From the NCBI RefSeq assembly GCF_030908625.1, contig NZ_CP133133.1, positions 2,666,001 to 2,730,000 of the forward strand: a stretch of DNA of 64,000 nucleotides, given 5' to 3'. The notes beneath the pieces are model-generated. The model ran no database searches and was not told the DNA's origin. It saw only the letters and a list, made by a program, of their open reading frames with translations. The stretch comes from Paludicola sp. MB14-C6 (GTDB lineage Bacteria; Bacillota; Clostridia; Oscillospirales; Ruminococcaceae). A program made the translations under genes and the position numbers. This document shows, piece after piece, positions 41,850 through 52,200 of the stretch (position 1 is its first letter; every line of letters starts with the position of its first letter).

Positions 41850-42593
41850 ATGAGTAAAAAGAAACGCTTGATAATCATAATAATTGGTTTGATCGTACTA
41901 TCAATAACGGTTGTCTTAATGATGATGTTTATTAAAAAGCCAGTGGGTTCTGCACATCAAAGTAGTGACATCGTTAGTAACGATGTATCACAAGTTATCC
42001 TACCTGAAATCGATAAAGTTCAAGCAAGTAGCAAGTTAACTGATGTATCTTCAAAGGAACCAGACATTAAAGTGGACGGAGATATCACTTCAAAACAAAC
42101 TTCATCTAAAATATCTTCCTCTAAACCCGCATCAAAACCATCTCTAACGAGTTCTGAAACATCTAAACCCCCAGTCAGTAGCAAACCAATTTCACCACCT
42201 ACATCATCTGAGGAAACGCCAGTTAATCCACCAACTAATCCTAATGGTCCACAACATGGAGATACAACTACGGTATTTGGTGAAGTCGCGTATTACCATA
42301 TTGGATTTCAAACCTATATTGATCAATATGAATGGGCTGTATATGGAAAATATCCAGCTTTGACAATGACAAAAGACAGTGACGGATATACTTCTATTAT
42401 TAATGAGAATAAATTTGTGAAAGAAGGCGCAAAGAAATGGTGGCCATATGGAAAAGGAGGAGTTGGGGAATGGACATACTTTTGTTCCCATAAATCCATT
42501 TGGCTGAGTGTAGATCAATGGTATTGTTTAGACTATCCACTCGAAGATTTTGGCTATGTAGATCATTCACAACCTGACCACCATAAAAAATAG
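41850..42593 (+). CDS. Membrane-anchored surface protein with Ser/Pro/Lys stalk
   Basis: About 247 residues. ATG at 41850 follows AAAGGATGTGGATATA. K-K-K-R-L then one membrane helix, a stalk of about 90 residues rich in S-S-K, P and T, and a C-terminal domain of about 110 residues with many Trp and Tyr (K-K-W-W-P-Y-G-K-G-G, G-E-W-T-Y-F-C). It should face outward and may span the wall. Position at the end of the pilus block suggests an adhesin or pilus-tip-associated role; this is inference. Confidence 0.7.
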   Translation: MSKKKRLIIIIIGLIVLSITVVLMMMFIKKPVGSAHQSSDIVSNDVSQVILPEIDKVQASSKLTDVSSKEPDIKVDGDITSKQTSSKISSSKPASKPSLTSSETSKPPVSSKPISPPTSSEETPVNPPTNPNGPQHGDTTTVFGEVAYYHIGFQTYIDQYEWAVYGKYPALTMTKDSDGYTSIINENKFVKEGAKKWWPYGKGGVGEWTYFCSHKSIWLSVDQWYCLDYPLEDFGYVDHSQPDHHKK

Positions 42594-42597
42594 GAAC

Positions 42598-42636
42598 AAA
42601 AAGCATAAACAAGATAACATCTTGTTTATGCTTTTT
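42598..42636 (+). terminator. Strong terminator at the end of the pilus assembly operon
   Basis: An 18-bp stem (AAAAAGCATAAACAAGAT / ATCTTGTTTATGCTTTTT) with an AAC loop. The next ribosome site begins within 15 bases, so the following gene needs read-through or a promoter not recognised here. Confidence 0.92.
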
Positions 42637-42652
42637 TATTTTAGGAGGAAAA

Positions 42653-44506
42653 ATGTTTAAGCGTTTTATATGTATTACATTGGTATTAGCACTCTTGTTT
42701 ACATCTCAAGCAGTATCGGCTGCATCAATTAGTGCACAGCAATATGATGTTGCTATCAATACAGTAAATTTAGCTGATACAATTCGAGAAAATGAATCAT
42801 TTATAGTTGAAACAAATTTAAGTTATTATGCAATTAACAAAGGAAGTTGGACTTCATCTTCATCATGGGTAAATTGTGGAGGATGTGGTGGATCGGGTCG
42901 GATTAACTGTTCTACATGTAGTGGAACAGGAAGCTTAACCAAATACCGACCCATACCATGTCAAGCACCATCCAATCCAAAATGTCAATCAAGTTGTAAC
43001 GGAACAGATTATAAATGTAGGTATTGTTCCTTTACGGCATCAACTGGTAGTAATCGCTGTCCCAAACATGGTAACACATGCGGTATTCCAGACCATAAAT
43101 GCGATTGTCCAACAGGTAAAACGCAAGCGTATACAATAAGCTGTTCATCTTGTAGTTCCGGCAAAAGAACTTGTCCAGACTGTAGTGGAAGTGGAGGATA
43201 TTATATTTCTAGTTCAAGTTGGGTTAAGCCAGTAAAACCAACGCCATGCTATGTGGTTGTTGAATACTATTACAATGGTAGCCTGCAAAAGAGTGAAAAC
43301 TACACAATTCCGATTACAAAAGAAAATGCGAGTACAGCAAGTAATGGCACTGGTTATGAAGTGTGGGGTGATCTAACTGTATCAACTTCTTTAAAGGCCA
43401 TAGGTGGTATCGGTGTAAAACCAGTGGAGATTAGAGTGAATTACAGCGATCGATCAAAGGAATTGGTATCAACGAATAATGTGAAAACATCAAGTATCAA
43501 TGTCGTTTCAGCTGTTCCAAACTTAGATGTAGAGTTCATTGAACCCAACGCAGATTATAGAAAAGATACGGAAGTTATTTCTACTTTTCTAATTAACAAT
43601 AAAGACTCAAAAACCACCTTTGATATTACGCCTGCTAATAAATTGGTTGCAGATTTTACAGCAATTCATCCTACTACGGGTGCCGTTGTAGCTACGGCTA
43701 CTGTGCAGGATATTGTAATACCTAAAATGGGAAGTAATATTGTATATTTCAAATGGAGCGTACCTATAAGTTATAACAGTTCAAGCATAAAAGTACGATG
43801 TAGTGTATCGCTAGCAGTTGATAGATCGAAAACCAAATATGTAGTGGGTACTAATACTGTTTCTGAGAATTTAAACAGTGATACACCAAATACCATATTT
43901 GAAAGTAACCCCAAAGATTATAATATTCCAAGTAGTACAACTCCAGTAAATACAAAACCATTTGCTAAGTTAAATAAAAGTAGTATTTCCTATGAAATGT
44001 GGGCTTGGGAAAATGAGTGGTATAAAAAGAAAACTTATTCAGTTTCACTGGATGAAACTGTTCAGCTTACCCCCGATACTACCAACCCATCTAGTATGTA
44101 TAATGCTGCTAAAAATATATGGATTAGTAAATCTGGATATGGAATTACACTAAAAGGTGTTAGTGATCTATCCTCTCCTTATGGGCTGAGTGCACCAACA
44201 AATGCGTATAATTATCCACAAAGGGCTATTGCATTGTTTCCCGAGTTTAGCTATGTTAGTGAGCCAACAAAATTTTCAACACTCAAATGCACTAAGCTAG
44301 GAGAGTTTACTTTCATACCAAATAAGTTTGCTGTCAATCAAAATTCTGTTCATTTTATACCGGTATGGTTTCCGAATGGAACTTACGCAGTAAAACTGTA
44401 TAGTTATGATTGCTGGACTCCAGCAGGCATGCTAAGTGCCGAGGCCATAGCAAACAATCTATTTGTTAATGGAAATATGTACGATGATTGGTATGTAGGG
44501 AAATAA
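42653..44506 (+). CDS. Large secreted protein with DnaJ-type zinc-finger-like cysteine repeats
   Basis: 617 residues. ATG at 42653 follows TTTTAGGAGGAAAA. A signal peptide ends near A-V-S-A-A (residue 24). Between residues 72 and 185 lie C-G-G-C-G-G-S-G, C-S-T-C-S-G-T-G, several C-x-x-C pairs and C-P-D-C-S-G-S-G, the C-x-x-C-x-G-x-G pattern of the DnaJ cysteine-rich domain, which is normally cytosolic. The remaining 430 residues look like beta-rich surface domains with Tyr/Trp/Pro at the end. No membrane anchor or sortase site. Probably a pilus- or mating-associated surface protein that binds zinc; the partner is unknown. Confidence 0.8.
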   Translation: MFKRFICITLVLALLFTSQAVSAASISAQQYDVAINTVNLADTIRENESFIVETNLSYYAINKGSWTSSSSWVNCGGCGGSGRINCSTCSGTGSLTKYRPIPCQAPSNPKCQSSCNGTDYKCRYCSFTASTGSNRCPKHGNTCGIPDHKCDCPTGKTQAYTISCSSCSSGKRTCPDCSGSGGYYISSSSWVKPVKPTPCYVVVEYYYNGSLQKSENYTIPITKENASTASNGTGYEVWGDLTVSTSLKAIGGIGVKPVEIRVNYSDRSKELVSTNNVKTSSINVVSAVPNLDVEFIEPNADYRKDTEVISTFLINNKDSKTTFDITPANKLVADFTAIHPTTGAVVATATVQDIVIPKMGSNIVYFKWSVPISYNSSSIKVRCSVSLAVDRSKTKYVVGTNTVSENLNSDTPNTIFESNPKDYNIPSSTTPVNTKPFAKLNKSSISYEMWAWENEWYKKKTYSVSLDETVQLTPDTTNPSSMYNAAKNIWISKSGYGITLKGVSDLSSPYGLSAPTNAYNYPQRAIALFPEFSYVSEPTKFSTLKCTKLGEFTFIPNKFAVNQNSVHFIPVWFPNGTYAVKLYSYDCWTPAGMLSAEAIANNLFVNGNMYDDWYVGK

Positions 44507-44537
44507 GTTTAAATTGTAATAGAAACGAGGTAAAACG

Positions 44538-45188
44538 ATGACGGATTTATATATTGACTATGTAGAGCCTTCCAAAAAAGCAATGCTATATTCAGATAGT
44601 TCAAAGGATTTAGAGCGCGGCTGTATTGGTCATTATCGTGGCGATTTTGGCTCAGGAAATGAGTTTTACCAAAATTGGTTTGATCATCAACAAGTGCTAA
44701 ATACAATGGAGTTTAAGGAGGAGTTTAAAACTATCATTGAATATCTGCGCGACAATGAGGTTCTTAAAAATCGTGTATCTATGGCTGGTTATTGTAATGA
44801 TAACAAGAATGCAATGATAGATGAATCAACTTACGGATTTTGTGTCAAAACAGACGACTATAAATATTATATTCGATGTAATCCGGGAATGGGTGACTAT
44901 AACTTCTATATTTATTGCTATCAAAATGATCCTCAAATACCAGAAAAAATAAATCAGATTCGGTTTATTGATAGCCACTATAAAGACCTATTTACAATTC
45001 CTGATGGTGGGAAGATTACGATTACATTGTCTAATGGTGAACGGATGAGCAAAATATGTAGGTATCTTGATGAGTATCATACTGATATTGGCGGGCGGAG
45101 TTATCACATCTGCGAATTTGCTGAATGTATGGAGAAAAACGGGAATGATTATAAACCATATAAGTCCCAAAAACAATTAGAAAGGTAG
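44538..45188 (+). CDS. ICE accessory protein (LPD28-like C-terminal region)
   Basis: 216 residues, ATG at 44538 after ACGAGGTAAAACG. The first half carries L-E-R-G-C-I-G-H-Y-R-G-D-F-G-S-G-N-E-F-Y and the C-terminus C-R-Y-L-D-E-Y-H-T-D-I-G, Y-H-I-C-E-F-A-E-C-M-E-K-N-G. These blocks recur in accessory proteins of clostridial conjugative elements and resemble the large-polyvalent-protein-associated LPD28 domain. Function unknown. It precedes the IS200-split gene. Confidence 0.75.
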   Translation: MTDLYIDYVEPSKKAMLYSDSSKDLERGCIGHYRGDFGSGNEFYQNWFDHQQVLNTMEFKEEFKTIIEYLRDNEVLKNRVSMAGYCNDNKNAMIDESTYGFCVKTDDYKYYIRCNPGMGDYNFYIYCYQNDPQIPEKINQIRFIDSHYKDLFTIPDGGKITITLSNGERMSKICRYLDEYHTDIGGRSYHICEFAECMEKNGNDYKPYKSQKQLER

Positions 45189-45203
45189 AACTAAAAATAG
45201 AAT

Positions 45204-45311
45204 ATGTTAAAGATGAATATTGAAGAAGACTTATGTGAGTATTTATATTATAAACATAAGGGTAAAGAAAGAGCAGCCTCAAGCAAAACGCTTGAGGCTA
45301 TTTTTGTGTAA
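45204..45311 (+). pseudogene. 5' fragment of a small winged-helix-like ICE gene split by IS200
   Basis: 35 codons from ATG at 45204 (a second ATG at 45213): E-E-D-L-C-E-Y-L-Y-Y-K-H-K-G-K-E-R-A-A-S, then T-L-E-A-I-F-V and a stop that comes from the IS end. The continuation (D-I-S-G-K-R-I-R-E-I-V-N-K-L-R) is found beyond the IS at 46036. A hairpin, AGCCTCAAGC / GCTTGAGGCT (45275-45299) followed by ATTTTTG, lies inside these codons. Confidence 0.8.
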
Positions 45312-46036
45312 CAGAATACCACGGGCTATGCCTGTGGTTCAAAAAAGGCGGAAGCCGATGAGCAGAAATAAGAAACCTCCTTGGGTAAAATAGATGTAGG
45401 TTCGCCAACCACATCAAAACCGAAGGAGGAATATCCATGAAGGATAATCAAAGTTTAGCACACACAAAATGGAATTGCAAATATCATATTGTCTTTGCAC
45501 CGAAATATAGAAGAAGAGTAATATATGGAAAAATAAAAGCAGATATAGGGCAAATATTACGGAAACTATGTGACCATAAAGGAGTAGAAATAATAGAAGC
45601 AGAAGCGTGTGTAGATCATATTCATATGTTAGTGAGTATCCCACCAAAAATGAGTGTGTCATCATTTGTAGGGTATTTAAAAGGAAAAAGTTCATTAATG
45701 ATATTTGATAGGCACGCAAATTTGAAATACAAATATGGAAATAGACAGTTTTGGTGCAAAGGGTATTATGTAGATACAGTAGGACGAAATAGAAAAGTGA
45801 TTGAAGAGTATATAAGGAATCAATTACAAGAAGATATAGCAGGAGACCAAATGACATTAAAAGAATATATAGATCCATTTACAGGAGAAAAACAAAAATA
45901 AGGCAAAACAGACTACCCCTTTAGGGGTAGCCTGAAGAATATTTGCGGTTGGCGGACTATTCAATATGTCTTTAGACATAGCCAGTAATATACCCTTATA
46001 GGGTTAGAGCATGCCACCCGTTGTCACGGGTGGTCA
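45309..46036 (+). mobile_element. IS200-type insertion sequence (IS200/IS605 family, TnpA only)
   Basis: Carries one Y1 transposase and no TnpB. Subterminal hairpins suit this family: ACCACGGGC / GCCTGTGGT at 45318-45338 and CCACCCGT / ACGGGTGG at 46014-46033. No target duplication is visible, as expected. Ends are placed by where the interrupted host frame stops and resumes, so they are good to a few bases. Confidence 0.88.
45437..45901 (+). CDS. tnpA: IS200/IS605-family transposase TnpA
   Basis: 154 residues. ATG at 45437 follows CGAAGGAGGAATATCC. The metal-binding H-U-H motif is D-H-I-H-M-L-V near residue 62 and the nucleophile region is F-W-C-K-G-Y-Y-V-D-T-V-G near residue 110. K-Y-H-I-V-F-A-P-K-Y-R-R at the start is standard. 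It cuts and joins single-stranded DNA at the element's hairpin ends. The protein is full length, so the element may be mobile. Confidence 0.95.
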   Translation: MKDNQSLAHTKWNCKYHIVFAPKYRRRVIYGKIKADIGQILRKLCDHKGVEIIEAEACVDHIHMLVSIPPKMSVSSFVGYLKGKSSLMIFDRHANLKYKYGNRQFWCKGYYVDTVGRNRKVIEEYIRNQLQEDIAGDQMTLKEYIDPFTGEKQK

Positions 46037-46275
46037 TGACTGATATCAGTGGAAAAAGAATTCGAGAGATTGTAAACAAACTACGATGCGATGGTTTTCC
46101 TATTTGTAGTGATATGTATGGCTATTATTATGCTTCAAATCAAGATGAAATGAATGGAACCATTGCACAACTAAACAGTCGCATTACAAAATTATCGAAT
46201 GCAAAGAATGGGTTACTAAATACAACACTTAACACTCCAACTTATCAAATTGAAATATCAATTAAAGTATGTTAG
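46036..46275 (+). pseudogene. 3' fragment of the winged-helix-like ICE gene split by IS200
   Basis: Contains D-I-S-G-K-R-I-R-E-I-V-N-K-L-R-C-D-G-F-P, then I-C-S-D-M-Y-G-Y-Y-Y-A and a helical end. Joined to the fragment at 45204 it gives a small protein like those found before large helicase genes in other clostridial ICEs (helix-turn-helix plus wing). Translation could start at ATG 46036 within the IS edge, but a ribosome site is not evident. Confidence 0.78.
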
Positions 46276-46291
46276 CAATGGAGGATGAAAA

Positions 46292-49200
46292 ATGGCAACA
46301 AAACTACAAATTATGACTGAACTTGCAGCGACGAAAGCACATGAGATAACGGATAGTCCGCAAATATGGTTAGAATTCTTGGCTACTGCCTCTTGGAATT
46401 ATAAATACAAATATCAAGAACAGCTTTTAATTTATGCACAAAAACCCAATGCAACTGCCTGCGCATCAATGAAAATATGGAATCAGCTAGGTCGATATGT
46501 GAATCGTGGAACAAAGGGTATAGCACTTCTAGATGATAGTTTCAACGAGTACAAAATAAGGTATGTATTTGATATATCGGATACCAATACTCGGTTTGAT
46601 CGGTCAATATATCTATGGCAGATGAATAATGCATTTCAAGATGGTGTAATAGAAACTCTTGAAAATAGTTTTGGAGAATTGCTCAATAAAGATGATTTTG
46701 CATTAACACTAATGGAAACAGCAAAAAATGTAGTTGAAGATAATTATTCGGATTATCTATCAACGCTTACATCTGTGCTTCAAGATAGTTTCTTAGAAAA
46801 ACTTGATGAAATAAATTTAGATATAGAATTTAAAAAGTTACTTGAAAATTCAGTAGCATACATGCTATTAAGTCGTTGTGATATAGATGCTGATCAGTAT
46901 TTTGATAGTACTGATTTTAAAGAAGTAGTTGACTTTAACACGATAGAAGCTATTGGAGTTTTAGGCGATGCAACAAGCGATATTTCAGAAATGGCTTTAA
47001 GAGAAATTGGTGAAACTATTAAAAATCTGCAAAAATCAGAAAAGAAACAAATTCGTACAATTGCAGAAAAAGAAAATAATATCTATTATAAGAATACAAA
47101 GATAATTGAAGGGAGTATTGAACATGAATCTGACATATACAATGCAGGGCGATTATCAAATTCCGAATTTAGAAGTTCCGAAGAGATCTCTAATCGGGAA
47201 ATATGGGATGTTACGGAAGACATATCTAAAGGAACACAAGAACGGGATATACGCAGGGATGATGATGTCGGGCAAGTTGAACAGTCATCTAGAAGAGATC
47301 GATCAAATAGCAACGAATCAGGTAAGGATGATGGTATCGCAAATGGCACAACAACAGGGAATAACAGAGGAATTAAAGGCAACGGATCAAATGAAATGGG
47401 TGGGAATGATGAATCAGATAAAACAAGCAGCAGAGGAAATCGTTCTGAAGGAGATCATCGACAATTAGATCTGTTACCTTCCGAAGAAGAGCAAATCAGT
47501 AAGATAGAGAACGCAGAGGTTGAAAAAAACTCTGCGTTCTCTATTTGTCAAGAAGATATTGATGCTGTTTTACAGCGTGGTAGTGGTATTGAAAATGGTA
47601 AGTATCGTATCTATTCATGGTATCAGAAAAACACATCACAATCAGAAAATGTTGTATTTCTTAAGAATGAATATGGGTGGGGTGGGGCTTACCCTGCTGT
47701 TGTAGATAGGGATTTGGATGAAGGTCACGATGCAAAGGGAATTAAGATTTCTAGAGGTAACATTATTAGCCCTGAAGCAGAAATTCTCTTGCCTTGGTCT
47801 AGGGTAGCGAATCGAATTGGTGAGCTAATATTAGCAGATCGATATCTTAATGCCAAAGAAAAAGAACAGTTACCTCAGTATATGAAGTGGGAAAATGATC
47901 GTAATGAGAGAAAGGAAGAAGAAAAGCTAGTCGCAGAGATTATCTCTCATGAATCTGAAATAGTGAATAATGTTCCAAAAGAGTATCGATTCTCATTGGG
48001 TGATACTGTCTATCTTGGTGCGAGTGAATATCAAATATTATCCTATAACGATGAAGTCATTAAACTATATGATTGCAGTTTTCCAATAATCAATAAAGAA
48101 ATGAATCGTTATGAGTTTGATGAAAGAATAAAAGAAAATAACCTAAACAATCATTTATTACATGAAGTGAAGCAAGTGGCTGACCAATCAGCAGAAATAA
48201 CTGATAATGAAACGATTGATAACTCACCCAAACAAGAAACGGAGGTAAATCCACTTCATCACCTAATTGGAGAAACCATCAAAATTGATGATAGAGGGTT
48301 TGTCATTGATTCTATTGATGAGGATCAAAATAAAGTTTCACTGAAAGATATTACTTTTCAAGAGGGTGTTGGCTTTCCAATCTTTCGTAGCGAAAGTATT
48401 GAGTTTGTAAGGGACTTGATTAAAAATCAAGGTCAGCAAATGATTGCACCTCTTAAAACTACAAAAGGAAAAGAACAATTACCTGATTTGCATCCTAATA
48501 TATCGCAAACAGAACGCCATAATTTCTGTTTCAGACATGATAATATATCAACAAGTAATGCGAGTTTTTCACCAAAGCAAAAGTTTGCAAATAACATCAA
48601 TGCTATCAAATTACTCAAGCAACTTGATAGCGAAAATAGATTTGCAACACCGGAAGAACAAGTAGTTTTATCAAAGTATGTAGGTTTTGGTGGGCTGTCA
48701 GATGCTTTTGATGACAGCAAATCGTCTTGGTCTAATGAGTATATGCAATTGAAAACCTTGCTTGAGAAAGAGGAATATGATGCTGCTCGAGAAAGTACAT
48801 TAACTGCATTTTACACGAATCCGATTATAATTCAATCTATGTATAAAGCGTTAGATAATATGGGCTTTAGAACTGGTAATTTCTTTGGTATGCTACCTGA
48901 AAGTATGAGGGATTCTAAACTATATGGTGTGGAGTTAGATTCTATTACGGGAAGAATTGCACAACAGTTATATCAAAAATCGACTATTGCAGTTCAAGGG
49001 TTTGAAAAAACAAATCTTCCAGATAGCTTCTTTGATGTTGTAATTGGCAATGTTCCCTTTGGTCAGTTTAAGGTTGCCGACAAACGATATGATAAGCATA
49101 ACTTTTTAATTCATGATTACTTTTTTGGCAAAGCTCTTGATAAGGTTAGACCTGGTGGTGTTATTGCATTTATTACATCTAAGGGAACTTTAGATAAAGA

Positions 49201-52200
49201 AAATCTGGCAGTGCGTAAATATATTGCCCAGCGAGCAGAGTTAATTGGTGCTATCCGTTTACCGAACACGGCATTTAAAGCAAATGCGGGAACAGAGGTT
49301 ACCTCAGATATCATTTTCCTCCAAAAGAGAGATAGAATAATAGATATTGAGCCAGATTGGATTTATCTTGATACGAATAAAAGTGGTATTAAGATGAACC
49401 GCTATTTTGTCCAGAATCCAGATATGGTTATGGGCGAAATGGTAATGGAGTCAACACAATATGGTTTAGATAGTACTTGTAGACCATATGAGAATCAAGA
49501 TCTAGAATCAATGCTAAATGATGCAATAGCAAATCTCCATGCAGAAGTTACAGAATATGATATTGATGATGTAAGTACTAATGAACCCTCTTCTATACCT
49601 GCTGATCCAAGTGTCCGCAACTTTAGTTATACAATAGTGGATGGGAAAATCTATTTTAGAGAAAACTCTCGGATGAATCTTATTGAAGTGTCAGTTACTG
49701 CTGAAAATCGTATTAAGGGTATGCTTCAAATTCGAGATTGTGTGCGAATGTTAATCGAGTATCAAATCGAAGATTATTCTGACGATGATATACAATCGGA
49801 ACAAGTAAAATTAAATAAGCTTTATGATAGCTTTACAAAAAAATATGGTTTACTCAATTCACGCGCAAATAGTTTAGCATTTTCCGAAGATAGTTCCTAT
49901 TGCTTATTATGCTCTTTAGAAGTAATAGATGAAAATGGAGAACTGGTAAAAAAAGCTGACATGTTCAGTAGAAGGACAATAAAACAACGCACTTCTGTAG
50001 TGTTCGTAGATACTTCTAGCGAAGCACTTGCAGTATCACTAGCTGAAAAGGCCAAGGTAGATATCGATTTTATGTGTACGCTTACCAGAAAGACGGAACA
50101 GCAAATTGCTGAGGATTTAAAGGGCGTAATTTTTCTAAACCCGTTGTATGAATCAGAAATAGATAGCGAAAACAAGTATTTACCTGCTGATGAATATTTA
50201 TCAGGTAATGTACGAGAAAAATTAGCAGTTGCAAGAAAGTGTTTTGAAGCTGATCCAAGTAATTACGCCGAAAATGTAAGGGCATTAGAAGCTGTTCAAC
50301 CTAAAGATTTAACTGCAAGTGAAATCAGTGTTAGACTTGGAGCAACATGGATCCCAGCAGAGATTATTCGTCAGTTTACCTTTGAACTCTTTTCAACGCC
50401 ACGATATATGCAATGGGATATGAAAGTTCATTATTCCAACTTTACTTCTGAATGGAATATTGAAGGGAAGAGTCGTGACCGAGGTAATATTAAAGCATAT
50501 AACACATATGGTACAAGCAGAATAAACGGCTATAAAATTATTGAAGAAACGCTGAATTTGAATGATGTTCGTATATATGATTATGTAGAGGATGCTGAGG
50601 GGAAAAAACAACAGATCCTTAATAAAAAAGAAACAACTCTTGCTCAAGGAAAGCAAGAGTTAATTAAAACAGCTTTCACCGAATGGATCTGGAATGATCC
50701 AAATCGAAGAGAAAAGCTTTGCAGAATCTATAATGAAAAGTTTAATTCAACTAGGTCTCGTGAATATGATGGGGGACACATACAATTTAGTGGAATGAAC
50801 CCAGAAATATGTTTGCACGAACATCAAGTGAATGCAATCGCACATATTTTGTATGGTGGTAATACTTTACTCGCTCATGTAGTTGGTGCAGGCAAGACTT
50901 TTGAAATGGTAGCAGCTGCACAAGAAAGTAAAAGACTTGGTTTGTGTCAAAAAAGTCTATTTGTTGTTCCGAACCACTTAACAGAGCAATGGGCAAGTGA
51001 ATACCTACAATTGTATCCTTCTGCCAATATTCTAGTTGCAACCAAAAAGGACTTCGAAACAAAAAATAGAAAAAAATTCTGTGGAAGAATTGCAACAGGA
51101 GATTATGATGCTGTAATTATTGGACACTCACAATTCGAGAAAATTCCAATGAGTATCGAACGCCAACAGCGTATTCTGCAAGAACAACTTGATGAAGTGA
51201 TTGAAGGAGTTTCAGAGTTAAAACGAAATCGGGGTGATAATTTCTCGGTAAAGCAGCTTGAAAAGACCAAAAAGTCAATCAAATTAAAGCTAGATAAGTT
51301 AAACAATCAAAGTAGAAAAGATGATGTTGTAACATTTGAAGAACTTGGTGTTGATAGATTGTTTATTGATGAAGCACACTATTATAAGAACTTGTTTTTG
51401 TATACAAAAATGCGAAATGTAGGCGGTATTGCCCAAACAGAAGCACAGAAAAGTTCAGATTTATTTATGAAGTGTCGTTACCTTGATGAAATTACTGGAG
51501 GTAGGGGCACTATTTTTGCGACCGGCACACCAATATCAAACTCTATGGTTGAAATGTATACTATGCAAAGATATTTACAGTATGGCACAATCGCCAAGAG
51601 TGGGTTACAACATTTTGATTCTTGGGCATCAACTTTTGGTGAAACAGTAACTGCTATAGAACTAGCACCTGAAGGGACAGGGTATCGTGCAAAAACGCGT
51701 TTTGCAAAATTCTATAACCTACCTGAGTTAATGTCGATGTTTAAAGATGTTGCAGATATCAAAACTGCTGACACACTAAATCTTCCTGTTCCAAAAGCAA
51801 ACTATCATAATGTAGTATTAAAACCAACGGAACAACAAAAAGAAATGGTTACTTCTCTTTCAGATCGGGCAGAAAAAGTTCGCAATAAGATGGTGGATTC
51901 ATCAGTAGACAATATGCTTCTAATCACGAATGATGGTAGAAAACTCGCACTTGACCAACGGTTAGTTAATCCGTTACTTCCCGATGATGAAGAAAATAAA
52001 GCCAGTAAGTGTGCTGAAAATGTGCATGAGATATGGAAAAGAACAAAAGAACAACAATCTACTCAAATGATATTTTGTGATTTATCCACACCGCATTATG
52101 ACGGTAGTTTTAATGTGTACGATGATATCAAACAAAAGTTAGTCTTAAAAGGCATTCCTGCTAATGAGATTGCATTCATTCACGATGCTAATACAGAAGT

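Noticed and set aside
45414..45878. A 154-codon minus-strand frame rich in Leu/Phe/Tyr
   Set aside because: It is an exact shadow of the IS200 transposase gene, with no ribosome site and no recognisable domain.
48444..48665. Other out-of-frame readings inside the giant helicase gene (48444 and 47520 on plus, several on minus)
   Set aside because: Unlike the tnpV frame they lack ribosome sites and resemble no protein family.
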